Position numbers and translations under genes: made by a program. Below the pieces are notes generated by a model. It was not told where the DNA came from and did not search any database. It was given only the letters and a program-made list of their open reading frames with translations. From contig CAZMVD010000013.1 of the NCBI GenBank assembly GCA_964569425.1, positions 1 to 58,951 on the forward strand: DNA of 58,951 nucleotides. Reading direction: 5' to 3'. This document shows positions 34,782-43,195 of the stretch, piece after piece; the first letter of the stretch is position 1; each line of letters opens with the position of its first letter. Source of the stretch: JACQXM01 sp964569425. Its GTDB lineage: Bacteria > Planctomycetota > Phycisphaerae > UBA1845.

Positions 34782-35045
34782 GCGTACTCCTACACTACGG
34801 GAATCTGGTCTCGCCACTTCGCCGATTCCGCTCGGCATGGATACCAGCCCAAAGCTGGTGGGGACACACGGCGAAACTGCCATCGGAGAGTGTAACTGAG
34901 GCGGGCGCGCTGTTCCAGCAACGGGCTGCGGACGACCGACGCGCACTGCCCTTCCGAACTCCGGAGCGGACCATCACCAAAGAACAAGGCGACCCAACGC
35001 CGTCGCGCCGGGCCGCCGTTCTTTGGTTTCCTTCGTCGGTTGGGG

Positions 35046-35525
35046 TTACTGCTTGCACGCCTGGGCGAACCACTCCTCCGCACCTTTGGCGATCTGTTCT
35101 GGCGTCAGGTCTTCCTTGTGCGTCGCGATGGACCAATGGTGACCGAAGGGGTCGGTTACCTTGCCGTAGCGATCGCCCCAGAAAGCGTCCATCAACGGCA
35201 TGGTGGCGGTAGCCCCCGCCTTGACCGCACGGTCGTAGGACGCATCCGCATTTTCCACGTACAGGTGCAGTGTGACCGGCGTGCCCTTGAGGGTCAGCGG
35301 CGAAAAGCACTGCCATTCCGGGTTCTCGTCGGCGATCATCACGGTCGAGTCGCCGATCTTCAGCTCCGCATGGCAAACGCTCTGCCCGTCCGGTCCGGGC
35401 ATGCGCATGACCTCCTCGGCACCGAAGGCCTTCTTGTAAAACTCGATGGCCTTGCCGGCGCCTTTCACCACGAGATGGGCCGATACGGTGTGGAATCCAT
35501 CGGGAACGGCTTTGACTTGGGACAT
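35046..35525 (-). CDS. VOC-superfamily (glyoxalase/PhnB-like) protein
   Basis: A 159-residue protein from the ATG at 35525. A GTG directly before it is an alternative; GAGGAG lies upstream. The paired beta-alpha-beta-beta-beta modules are visible as HLVVKGAGKAIEFYKKAFGAEEV with CHAELKIGDSTVMIADE, and TLHLYVENADASYDRAVKAGA with YGKVTDPFGHHWSIATH. This is the PhnB-like branch. A C-terminal tail (DLTPEQIAKGAEEWF) is common in it. Metal-dependent chemistry on a small molecule is likely but unspecified. It lies downstream of the SRPBCC/WD40 genes on the same strand. Confidence 0.88.
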   Translation of the reverse strand: MSQVKAVPDGFHTVSAHLVVKGAGKAIEFYKKAFGAEEVMRMPGPDGQSVCHAELKIGDSTVMIADENPEWQCFSPLTLKGTPVTLHLYVENADASYDRAVKAGATATMPLMDAFWGDRYGKVTDPFGHHWSIATHKEDLTPEQIAKGAEEWFAQACKQ

Positions 35526-35661
35526 CACTGGGCTCCTCTCATTTGAGAAAAAGGTTCGTTATTTGTTTGGCTCCGCGGCGTATCTTGCCGATTCCCGCCC
35601 GGAAAGTCAATAGGCGATGCGTCCAAAACTGTCGGAAATTGTGTTCGGAAAATGTTCGATT

Positions 35662-36066
35662 TCAGTACGACTTTCGGCCCGCAACCGCGTAAGCCACAAC
35701 CCCGCCAATCAGGCCCGCCAACAGCGAACCCAGTGTGCCGAACACGAGAATATTCGCGGGAACATCGCCCAGCAGCACCGAAACGAAGATCCCCAGCAAC
35801 GCACAACCACCTCCGACAAAGCCGCCGCCCAGCGCTGCCCCGCCCGCAGAGCGCGCCGCAGCCCGGACATACAACACGCCCACCACCAGCGAAATGCCCA
35901 TTCCGCCAATGGCGAACACGTTCTGGCGGATGAAATCCACGTAGTGGCCGGCCACCACCATGACAACCTGCAACACCGTCCCGACGATCGTCCATTTAAT
36001 CAGCGCGCTGCCGCCGGAAGCAGCCAAACCGCTCGCCCGTCCCTCCAATACCACCGATTGCGTCAT
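35662..36066 (-). CDS. Small membrane protein, four helices, unrecognised
   Basis: A 134-residue protein from the ATG at 36066, with AGGAG six bases upstream (a GTG codon directly precedes the ATG). Four hydrophobic segments (about 24-44, 52-70, 78-100, 105-127) are rich in glycine and valine, for example ISLVVGVLYVRAAARS and GGVVAYAVAGRKS. No family recognised. It begins 83 bases after the WD40 gene and may belong to the end of the same transcription unit. Confidence 0.65.
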   Translation of the reverse strand: MTQSVVLEGRASGLAASGGSALIKWTIVGTVLQVVMVVAGHYVDFIRQNVFAIGGMGISLVVGVLYVRAAARSAGGAALGGGFVGGGCALLGIFVSVLLGDVPANILVFGTLGSLLAGLIGGVVAYAVAGRKSY

Positions 36067-36149
36067 CACATGCTCCTGTATATGGCCTTGGGGTTCCTTT
36101 ATCTTCCTGAAGTTCCAAGCCGGTGTCCTTCGCGCGGCGTTTACGCGAA

Positions 36150-38438
36150 CTACGGGGCCGCAGAAGCCCGTGGGTCGTTGGCCGGTGCCGTCATGCGGAG
36201 CAAGGCGTTGAGCGTTGCCCGCCGGCGGGTGGCAGCAAATGTCGAATCTTGACGCACGCGCCGGGCAATCTCCCCGGCGTCGGCGTCCGCCAGCCGAGCG
36301 CGGAGGTCGGCTTGCACCACGAGCCGATCGTCAAGAACGGCGTCCCGCTCTCTCGTTCGCTGCGCCAGCGGCGCCGAATCCAACCAGCGCACTTGTCCGT
36401 CCACAAACGACACCACGAAGCGCGTTCCATCGGGACTGACGTGCAGATCGTACGGTTCTTTGGGAAGCCCCTTCACGGTCAATACGCAATCGCCCGTGCT
36501 CGGGTCCCACACTCGAATAGTAAAATCGTAGGACGCGGACGCCAGCCGCGATCCGTCCGGCAGAAACACCAACCCGTAAATCGACGCATCATGTCCGCGC
36601 AGCGTCCGCAGGCACTCGCCCGTTCCGACGTTCCACAGGCGGATGGTGCGGTCCTCCGAGGCGGACGCCAGCAGGTCGGCCGCGCCGGCGGCGGGACAGA
36701 ATGCCACGCGCGCCACCCACGATTCGTGCCCGTTCAGCCGATGCATGAGCGTACCGTCGTCGGCATTCCAAACGCGAACCGATTTATCGAATGAAGCCGT
36801 CGCAACGCGCTTGCCCGCGGCGTCAAACGCCACGCCGTACACCGTCTGCTCATGGCCTTCCCATGTGGCCAGGGCGGCGCCGCTGTCAGCATCCCATAGT
36901 TTCGCAAGGCGATCCTGCCCCACGCTGGCGATCCGTGCACCATTCGGACTGAACGCGATGCCCGCAATCTGCCCCCGGTGCGCGTCAATCGTGGACAGCA
37001 ACGCGCCCGTATCCGCGTTCCAGATACGCACCTTGCCATTGTTGCTGCCCGAGGCGATGCGCGCGCCGTCGGCGCGAACGTCGACGGACGCCACCGGGCT
37101 GTCGTCTCCCTTGAGTGTCGCCAGCTTGTCACCTGTGGCGGCGTCCCAGAGGACGACCGCGCCGTCGTGGCCCGCCGTAACCAGCCGACCACCGTCCGGA
37201 CTTACACGCAGCCCCCACACGCCCCCCTGGCCGGTCGAAAAACTCCGAAGCCCCGTTGCCTCCAGCGACCAGAGCTTGACGGTCGCATCCGCCGAACCCG
37301 AAACCACCCGCCGCCCGTCGGGAAAGAACGCGACGTCGCCGATGATGCCCTGGTGTCCCCGAAGAACCTGCAGAATCGTCTTGTCTTCCAGATTCCAGAT
37401 CTTCACCGTCTGGTCGGTCGATCCGCTGGCCAGTGATTTCCCATCCGGGGCGTAGTCCACCGAAGTAATCCACTTGTCGTCGCCGCGAAGTACCGTCACG
37501 GCTTCGCCGCCGGACACCTCCCAGATGCGCACCGTCTTGTCCTTGGACCCAGCCGCCACGTGCTTGCCGTCGGGGCTGAAGCAGAGATCGTTGAATGGTA
37601 CGTACTCCGCCGCACCGTATCCCGGCCCAACGATTCTCAGGGGCCGCCCGCTTTGCGCGTCCCACGTTCGCACAGTCGTATCCCAGGAGCCTGAGGCGAT
37701 GACCGAACCGTCCGGGCTGTAGGACACCGCCGGCACCGGCGGGCGGAAGAGGTGACCTTCCAGGGTGCGAACCAGTTCGCCCGTTTCGACGTTCCACACT
37801 TTGACCGGGCCATTGAGCGAGCCGACCACGTGCTTCCCGTCGGGGCTGAAGGAAACGCCGAAAATCTTGGAATCGGGGTCGGCAATGAGTTGGAGCGGTT
37901 CGCCCGAGACGGCATCCCAGAACCGGATCGTCTTGTCCGCCCCCGCCGAGGCAATCCGACGGTCGTCGGCGCTGATGGTCACGTCGTACACCGCCGCTTC
38001 GTGACCGCGCATGGTGTGTCGCAATTCTCCCGAGCCGGCCTCCCACAACTTGATCGTGCCGTCGCCGGACCCGGAAGCAATCCACGCCCCGTCGGCGCTC
38101 ACCGCCACCGCGCTCACCTCGCTCTCGTGGCCTGTGAGTGTCAATACACTGTCATCCACCGCGGCCGACAGATAGTGCCACTCCCAGCCGCGCCGGCTTT
38201 CCGGCGCGCCCTCCAGCCAACGAAGCGCCTCGGCGACTTCGTTGGCTTGCAGCGCGGCCGAAGCCGCGGCCACATGGGCAAGATAGGAGCGGCGCTCCAG
38301 ATCCGCGAGCGCTTCCCCCGCCTGCGGCTGTGCGTTCACGGGCCTCGCCAACGGCGCCGCCAATGTCGCCGCGACGATCAGAAACCTTAAACAAGCCGCG
38401 GCTCGCCGGCGGGCGGCAAGAAAACCGGAATCATTCAC
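36150..38438 (-). CDS. Exported WD40 protein with 14 repeats (two beta-propellers)
   Basis: A 762-residue protein from a GTG at 38438 that overlaps the end of the preceding SRPBCC gene by 8 bases. The signal peptide spans about residues 12-36 (ACLRFLIVAATLAAPLARPV, cleavage after N-A-Q). A short helical region (LAHVAAASAALQANEVAEAL) leads to consecutive WD repeats. I count fourteen blade ends (KLWEA, RFWDA, KVWNV, RTWDA, RIWEV, KIWNL, KLWSL, VLWDA, RIWNA, KLWDA, RVWNA, RLWNV, RVWDP, RWLDS), which fits two seven-bladed propellers. Such proteins are binding scaffolds. In planctomycetes this domain is often fused to a kinase, but none is present here. Confidence 0.88.
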   Translation of the reverse strand: MNDSGFLAARRRAAACLRFLIVAATLAAPLARPVNAQPQAGEALADLERRSYLAHVAAASAALQANEVAEALRWLEGAPESRRGWEWHYLSAAVDDSVLTLTGHESEVSAVAVSADGAWIASGSGDGTIKLWEAGSGELRHTMRGHEAAVYDVTISADDRRIASAGADKTIRFWDAVSGEPLQLIADPDSKIFGVSFSPDGKHVVGSLNGPVKVWNVETGELVRTLEGHLFRPPVPAVSYSPDGSVIASGSWDTTVRTWDAQSGRPLRIVGPGYGAAEYVPFNDLCFSPDGKHVAAGSKDKTVRIWEVSGGEAVTVLRGDDKWITSVDYAPDGKSLASGSTDQTVKIWNLEDKTILQVLRGHQGIIGDVAFFPDGRRVVSGSADATVKLWSLEATGLRSFSTGQGGVWGLRVSPDGGRLVTAGHDGAVVLWDAATGDKLATLKGDDSPVASVDVRADGARIASGSNNGKVRIWNADTGALLSTIDAHRGQIAGIAFSPNGARIASVGQDRLAKLWDADSGAALATWEGHEQTVYGVAFDAAGKRVATASFDKSVRVWNADDGTLMHRLNGHESWVARVAFCPAAGAADLLASASEDRTIRLWNVGTGECLRTLRGHDASIYGLVFLPDGSRLASASYDFTIRVWDPSTGDCVLTVKGLPKEPYDLHVSPDGTRFVVSFVDGQVRWLDSAPLAQRTRERDAVLDDRLVVQADLRARLADADAGEIARRVRQDSTFAATRRRATLNALLRMTAPANDPRASAAP

Positions 38439-39474
38439 TGGGTTTGCTCCCCGCCAACAGGCGTTTGCGAAGCTGTTCAATCGTCCAATTGTTGCCTTCA
38501 GCGAAAAACTTTTCTGCCGCGTCCCAATCCGGGCCCACACCCCAATCGCAAGAGTGCATCGAAATCCGCGTGCGCCCCTCGCCCGCCGGATGGAACATGA
38601 CCACGCCCCATGTATTTTCCAGCACCTTGGCCACCGGCGCATTGGGCGGCGCGCTGACCCGCGAGGCGTACATCCGCCCCGGCTCGACGGTCAACAGATG
38701 GTGTGTGATCCAACCAGGATGATCGTCGCCCGCGTTCGCGCTGTAGTTCGTGCGCAACGTCCCGCCCGCGCGGAAGTCCACCCGCGCCATCGGCACCATC
38801 CACGATTCGATGCCCTCTTTGGTCGTGAACAGCTCCCACACCTTGGCCACCGGCGCGTCCACCACCGATTCATATCGCAACTGGGCGATGTGCTTGACGA
38901 TTTTGAATTGCGCGGCGAATTTCGGCCCCGCCTCTTTCAAGCTGGCCAGCACCTTGGGCCACGCGGCCGAAAAATACTCATAGCATTTTTCCCAGTCGGG
39001 CCCCTCCCCAAAGCCCAGATGCGCCAGCGACACCCGCACCTCGTTCTCGCCGACCGGTGCAAAACGCAACACCACGTACGAGCGAATCTGCTTGTCTCGC
39101 AACCCAGGGACGCTGGGCGGGGCGTTCCATTCGAAAGAGAGCATTTCCAGCGGGACAAAGGCCAGCACCTTGCACCCTTCGCACCCGCGTGATCCTTCCG
39201 GCGCATCGGGCTTGATGAACGGCTCGTACGCGCCCCCCATCCGCAACTCGATGTTCGCCTGCGGCGCGAAGAACGTCGCCATGCCCTCCGCCGTGGTCCA
39301 CGCGTGCCACACGTCGGCAAGCGATGCAGACACGGTCACCTCCTCGCGGATCATCCGCGACGGCCCGTTCTCCCCACCGCGAACCGCTCCAGCACCGGCC
39401 CCCGCGACGCAGACGCACACGAGCACACCCATGATCCCACCGACCCGCATGTTCGATTCAGGTTTGCGTGTCAT
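38431..39474 (-). CDS. Exported protein with two tandem SRPBCC (AHSA1-like) domains
   Basis: A 347-residue protein. The N-terminus is a signal peptide (MRVGGIMGVLVCVCVAGAGA from residue 9). Two copies of the START/Bet-v1-like AHSA1 fold follow: about 42-190 (REEVTVSASLADVWHAWTTA ... LSFEWNAPPSVP) and about 195-340 (YESVVDAPVAKVWELFTTKE ... WGVVMFHPAGEGRTRI). AHSA1 domains bind hydrophobic ligands or act as co-chaperones and are normally cytosolic, so export is unusual. The gene starts 5 bases after DUF1761 and its stop overlaps the WD40 start, so it lies inside the TetR-led operon. Confidence 0.83.
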   Translation of the reverse strand: MTRKPESNMRVGGIMGVLVCVCVAGAGAGAVRGGENGPSRMIREEVTVSASLADVWHAWTTAEGMATFFAPQANIELRMGGAYEPFIKPDAPEGSRGCEGCKVLAFVPLEMLSFEWNAPPSVPGLRDKQIRSYVVLRFAPVGENEVRVSLAHLGFGEGPDWEKCYEYFSAAWPKVLASLKEAGPKFAAQFKIVKHIAQLRYESVVDAPVAKVWELFTTKEGIESWMVPMARVDFRAGGTLRTNYSANAGDDHPGWITHHLLTVEPGRMYASRVSAPPNAPVAKVLENTWGVVMFHPAGEGRTRISMHSCDWGVGPDWDAAEKFFAEGNNWTIEQLRKRLLAGSKPSE

Positions 39475-39479
39475 ACTGT

Positions 39480-39908
39480 CTACCTCCAGCCTCCAAGTAT
39501 GGCGCCCATCATGATCAGGAAGATCAGTTGAAAACTTGAGTCAATGAAGAAAACGCCGATCGGTCGGTCCGACGCCAGATGATCAGTCATTCCGATGCAC
39601 GCCGCCGGCCCCAACCACATCAGAAATCCCAGCCACGCCCCCTGCCCCGTCGTCGTGGCGTCCGCCAGGTACACCAGCCCCGCCATGACCAGCGCCAACA
39701 CCAGGTAGCTCACCAGCATGCCGCCCAGAAAGATCGGGGGCGGGCGCTTCGCCTGAAGCTCACGCAGCTTCTCTTCCGTATAACCCAGCAACTGGGCGCG
39801 CAGCTTGCCGAACAGCGCCGTGTACCAGATTGCGCCCAGGAAAAACGTCGCCAGCCCCGCTACCAGCACCGCGACAAACTTGACCTGGTCCAGCGTAAAC
39901 ACTCGCAT
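39480..39908 (-). CDS. DUF1761 family membrane protein
   Basis: A 142-residue protein with four predicted helices. The start matches DUF1761: FVAVLVAGLATFFLGAIWYTALFGK, a helix ending in the G-x-x-W-Y-x-x-L-F-G-K motif. Three further helices follow (LGGMLVSYLVLALVMAGLVYL, LGFLMWLGPAACIGM, LIFLIMMGAILGG). DUF1761 genes commonly accompany SRPBCC-domain genes in other bacteria; the function is unknown. Here it sits between two multi-SRPBCC genes in the same orientation. Confidence 0.85.
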   Translation of the reverse strand: MRVFTLDQVKFVAVLVAGLATFFLGAIWYTALFGKLRAQLLGYTEEKLRELQAKRPPPIFLGGMLVSYLVLALVMAGLVYLADATTTGQGAWLGFLMWLGPAACIGMTDHLASDRPIGVFFIDSSFQLIFLIMMGAILGGWR

Positions 39909-39985
39909 GGTTCACTCCGATTCAGTCTCAGCCATTCCCGATCACGGCAGCGCCGCACGCACGGTAGCGCCACTCAAGAGCAATC

Positions 39986-41608
39986 TCACCGGCCACCGGT
40001 AAGTGTATGTTGAGCTTCGTCCGATCGCTCACTCGCGAACCGCTGCCGCAGCGCGCTCATCAACTCGTCCATGGCGTGATCGGTGCGGCGAATCGCTTCG
40101 TCACCATCAACGCCATCGCCCCAGCCAAGTCCCGTGTACCGCACGCGCGTTGACTTCACGTCCAGCGGATCAAACCGCCACGCCGTCCATGTATCCGCCG
40201 CACGGAAACCCGCCGACCCAACCGTCACCGGTTGACCGCGGTGGGAAAACACCTGAAACGGCACGAACGTCAGCACCTTGCCGCCGACCTCTGCCCGCGC
40301 TTCCGCCGCGCCGTCCGATTCCGTTTGCCACACGATGTGGCCGTCCGGTCGCAACTCGACGCGCGCAGCAGGCGCCGCCCACGATGCAAGCCCATCTGTG
40401 GTCGTGAACGCGCGCCATACCTCCATCAGCGGTGCCGGCAGCACGACTTCCTTATCCAGCCGTCGCCAGGTTGAATCTGCATTCGCCACCTCGCGCGGCT
40501 TCGGCGAACTGGGCGGCTGCCCATTCCCGGTCGATGCGCCCGACGCCTGCGCAAAACGCTTGTGGATCATCTTGAGAAACTCGGGATTGTTCTTCAGGAA
40601 ATAATCGAACGCCCGGTCCCATTCTTCTCCCGGCTGCCAACCGAGACTGACCATCGAAAGCAGCGTTTGCCCATCGAGCCGCGGCTCAAACGTGAATACC
40701 CCCCAGGTTCCCCCGCGCATCACCGTGGGAAACTGCGGCGGGGCGCTACCCGTGGCCGCGAACATTTCGTACGGAACGAAGCTGAGTACACGGTTCGGCT
40801 TGCCGCCGTGCAGGTCCCACTTGCCGCCGGGGACCATTTCGATCACCGGATTCGAAGGGTAATAGGCTTTCACCCCGTCGACCGTCGTCAGCGCATCCCA
40901 CACATCGCGCACCGGCGCCGGGATCACGATGGCAAACGCCTGGTACTTGTCCGGCCCTGCGCACACCCGCACTGTGACCGCGCCGTCCTCCCAGCTTCGC
41001 CCTCCATGGCACGGTGCGGCGCCGGGCTCCCCGGTCGCGTGCTTCGGAACCGTTACCGGCACTCTCCACGCATCCCCGCCCGCACAACGAACCGCCAACC
41101 GATCCAGCACCAGCCGCCACGCGACTCGAAACTTGTCATGCGCCTGCGGCCAGCTCCCGCCCGTTCCGAAGCCCTCGTGCACCAGCCGAACGCGCGTCTT
41201 CGGCGGCGCCCCCGGCAGCTCGTCGAAGGAGACCGTGACGCGCGTAGGGAACGGGCGGACGTTCATTTCCGTCGCCCAGGGAGGGCCCTTCCACTCGAAC
41301 ACCAGCCGGCGGCCCTCGTCGAGTGCCAAGATTATGGCACCTTTGGTTCCGAAGTCCGCACCCTCCGGGTCCTTCTCGGTATCGAAGATCATCTCGTACC
41401 GACCGCCGACACGCGCTTCCACCCGCGCGTCGGGGGCGAAGAACGACTTCACCCCATCTACGCTTATCCAGAGGGCGAATACGTCCCGCGCGGTGCCCGG
41501 CACCACGGCCTCGTGAACGATGGAGGCCTTGTCCGGCTCCACGCCCCATGCCCCGGGCCCCGCGGCCAGGACAAACGCACAACAGGCAGCCCAGTCAATC
41601 CGCCTCAT
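39986..41608 (-). CDS. Exported protein with three tandem SRPBCC (AHSA1-like) domains
   Basis: A 540-residue protein with AAGGAAACGAGC before its ATG. Signal peptide about 1-22 (IDWAACCAFVLAAGPGAWGV). Three SRPBCC copies are recognisable from repeated elements: I-V-H-E-A-V-V-P-G-T-A-R-D-V-F-A-L-W (about 30), VIPAPVRDVWDALTTVDGVK (about 227) and VVLPAPLMEVWRAFTTTDGL (about 387). Each is followed by a hydrophobic-ligand type strand set and a terminal helix. The start overlaps the TetR stop by 14 bases, so it is translated directly after its regulator. A secreted ligand-binding role is inferred; no enzymatic motif is visible. Confidence 0.83.
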   Translation of the reverse strand: MRRIDWAACCAFVLAAGPGAWGVEPDKASIVHEAVVPGTARDVFALWISVDGVKSFFAPDARVEARVGGRYEMIFDTEKDPEGADFGTKGAIILALDEGRRLVFEWKGPPWATEMNVRPFPTRVTVSFDELPGAPPKTRVRLVHEGFGTGGSWPQAHDKFRVAWRLVLDRLAVRCAGGDAWRVPVTVPKHATGEPGAAPCHGGRSWEDGAVTVRVCAGPDKYQAFAIVIPAPVRDVWDALTTVDGVKAYYPSNPVIEMVPGGKWDLHGGKPNRVLSFVPYEMFAATGSAPPQFPTVMRGGTWGVFTFEPRLDGQTLLSMVSLGWQPGEEWDRAFDYFLKNNPEFLKMIHKRFAQASGASTGNGQPPSSPKPREVANADSTWRRLDKEVVLPAPLMEVWRAFTTTDGLASWAAPAARVELRPDGHIVWQTESDGAAEARAEVGGKVLTFVPFQVFSHRGQPVTVGSAGFRAADTWTAWRFDPLDVKSTRVRYTGLGWGDGVDGDEAIRRTDHAMDELMSALRQRFASERSDEAQHTLTGGR

Positions 41609-42281
41609 GCTCGTTTCCTTGTTTCACTGCCTTCCGGCGCCCGGAGTTTGACTCTGTCCTCCGTACGCTGCCGGAAGCCATCGCACACAATCGATTGATG
41701 TAATCGCGCAACATCGCCAAACCAGCGTCGAACCGCGCCAGGCTGCGATACGCCTTCGCCTGCATCACGCCGCCTTCCATCACCGAGAGAATCAGCGTCG
41801 CCAGTTGATCCCGATCCACGTCCGGCGGAAGCCGATCGCCCGCGTCGATCAGACATTGGCGAATGGCGAGTCGCCATCCCTCGAAGTTCTCCGCTATCCC
41901 TTTGCGCGCCGCTTCGCTCTTTTCGCACATTTCCAGCGCCAGGTTGCCGATCGGGCACGCGCTGGTGCATTGCGTCATTTCCAACCCCATGCGGTAACCG
42001 TTTAGCACCCCGAAGATCCGCTCGATCGGATCACTCACTTGCTCGAACACCGGCTGCAGCACCATGGGGTAGAGAAGTACCTTGTACTTCTCCAGCACGG
42101 CCACCAGCAGGTCCTCCTTCTTGGGGAAAAAGTAATACAAGCTGCCGCTGTTCGCGCCTGCCTTCTTCAATACTTCCTTGACGCCGGTGCCTTCGTAGCC
42201 CTGGGCATAGAAAAGCTCCATGGCGGCGTCGATCAACCGCTCCCTCGTCCCCTGCTCCTGCGTTGTTTCGGTCGCTACCAT
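41595..42281 (-). CDS. TetR-family transcriptional regulator
   Basis: A 228-residue regulator from the ATG at 42281. A TTG 21 bases upstream would lie inside the operator and was rejected. The helix-turn-helix is RLIDAAMELFYAQGYEGTGVKEVLKKAGANSGSLYYFFPKKEDLL (about 13-57), a TetR pattern close to AcuR/YxaF-type regulators. The C-terminal domain contains CTSACPIGNLALEM, a motif of the TetR_C group that pairs with oxidoreductase or efflux operons. It is the first gene of the operon that continues with the SRPBCC and WD40 genes. A perfect palindrome just upstream is its probable operator, so autoregulation is expected. The inducer is unknown. Confidence 0.92.
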   Translation of the reverse strand: MVATETTQEQGTRERLIDAAMELFYAQGYEGTGVKEVLKKAGANSGSLYYFFPKKEDLLVAVLEKYKVLLYPMVLQPVFEQVSDPIERIFGVLNGYRMGLEMTQCTSACPIGNLALEMCEKSEAARKGIAENFEGWRLAIRQCLIDAGDRLPPDVDRDQLATLILSVMEGGVMQAKAYRSLARFDAGLAMLRDYINRLCAMASGSVRRTESNSGRRKAVKQGNEHEAD

Positions 42282-42286
42282 GCCAA

Positions 42287-42306
42287 TTAGTTGACCAATC
42301 AACTAA
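42287..42306. promoter_or_regulatory. Palindromic TetR operator
   Basis: TTAGTTGACCAATCAACTAA is an 8-bp perfect inverted repeat (TTAGTTGA/TCAACTAA) with a four-base centre. It lies between the predicted -10 box and the TetR start codon, where a bound repressor would block the transcription start. Spacing and position are typical of an autoregulated TetR site. Confidence 0.8.
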
Positions 42307-42307
42307 C

Positions 42308-42337
42308 AATATATCGACAAGAAAGGGGCTCCGTCAA
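42308..42337 (-). promoter_or_regulatory. Predicted promoter of the TetR/SRPBCC/WD40 operon
   Basis: On the minus strand TTGACG (42332-42337) and TATATT (42308-42313) are separated by 18 bases; both match five of six consensus positions. The operator begins one base after the -10 box. Confidence 0.7.
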
Positions 42338-42342
42338 GCCCC
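42323..42342 (-). terminator. Rho-independent terminator-like hairpin downstream of dps
   Basis: On the minus strand AGGGGCT and AGCCCCT form a 7-bp stem with loop TGACGG, followed by TTTCTT. It lies about 130 bases beyond the dps stop and would end that transcript. The loop contains the -35 box of the next operon. Confidence 0.55.
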
Positions 42343-42472
42343 TCAACTCGTGTCTTGTTGTACGGTGACGCCAAGCCGGGACCGCATCCGAATACCATCG
42401 GCCACCCTACCGCCCGAAGCGGCGTCGGCCGGAGCTGCGGCGATTTCCAAGCGGAGCCGGCCGGTCAGCCAA

Positions 42473-42946
42473 CTAGCCCAAGTGGGCCTCGACGAACCAA
42501 AGCGATTTATCCACCCCGCGCGAGATTTCGGTGAACAGGTCGGCGGTGTCGGCATCGGCGAGTTCGGCGCTGGTTTCGATCGCCGCGCGAATTCCCTTGC
42601 CGAAAGCGGCCAGCGCCGTGCTGAAAGCCTCTACGTGCTTGCGGCCATCGGTAACGTCCGTCGGATAGGCGGGCAGGGTGGAGCGCTGGGCCACGGCGCG
42701 GACCGTGCCGACGGCCTGTCCGCCGAGTTGCTGCACGCGTTCGGCCAGGTCATCGACGTACTCCTCGGCCTGCCCGGCCACGTCGTCGAAGAGCTTGTGC
42801 AGTGCGATGAAGTTAGGCCCTTTGATGTTCCAATGGGCCTGCTTGGCCTGGGTGTAGAGGTCCACCGCGTCGGCAAGTCGCGCGTTGAGCAACTCCACGA
42901 GCTTGGTCCGCGCCGGTTGGGGAAGATCATTCTTGGTCGGGTGCAT
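42473..42946 (-). CDS. dps: Dps family ferritin-like DNA-protecting protein
   Basis: A 157-residue protein from the ATG at 42946, preceded by AAAGGAG. The Dps ferroxidase signature is present: QAHWNIKGPNFIALHKLFDD and EEYVDDLAERVQQLGG, giving the inter-subunit H, D and E iron ligands. It forms a dodecamer that oxidises and stores iron with H2O2 and protects DNA in starvation or oxidative stress. A predicted promoter lies upstream. An 82-codon in-frame extension is non-family sequence and was rejected. Confidence 0.95.
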   Translation of the reverse strand: MHPTKNDLPQPARTKLVELLNARLADAVDLYTQAKQAHWNIKGPNFIALHKLFDDVAGQAEEYVDDLAERVQQLGGQAVGTVRAVAQRSTLPAYPTDVTDGRKHVEAFSTALAAFGKGIRAAIETSAELADADTADLFTEISRGVDKSLWFVEAHLG

Positions 42947-42983
42947 GTGGAAACTCCTTTGCAGAAAAGACACCAACGTGCAG

Positions 42984-43012
42984 AGTGTAGCGCGCGGCGA
43001 CAGGGTCGTCCA
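42984..43012 (-). promoter_or_regulatory. Predicted promoter of dps
   Basis: On the minus strand TGGACG (43007-43012) and TACACT (42984-42989) have a 17-base spacer, ending 37 bases before the dps ATG. Each box matches four of six consensus positions. Confidence 0.5.
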
Positions 43013-43195
43013 CGAGGGAGTGGGCCGCTGGGCAATGAACTGCGGATCGAAGGCTGCACTGGGACCATTCCCATGTGCGCGCAATAAAAACAAATGGCGG
43101 GACCGGGCCGCGCAGGCACATCCATGACCCCGGGTGTTAACGGCTGTCCGTCTTCCTGGCCAACAGCATTCACCGGTTTCGCCCGGTGCCACCGA

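Noticed and set aside
42282..42302. TTG start for the TetR gene at 42302
   Set aside because: It lies inside the operator palindrome and gives seven non-family residues; the ATG at 42281 fits the family.
42947..43192. 82-codon extension of dps
   Set aside because: Low-quality sequence covering the predicted dps promoter. The AAAGGAG and the family start at 42946 are decisive.
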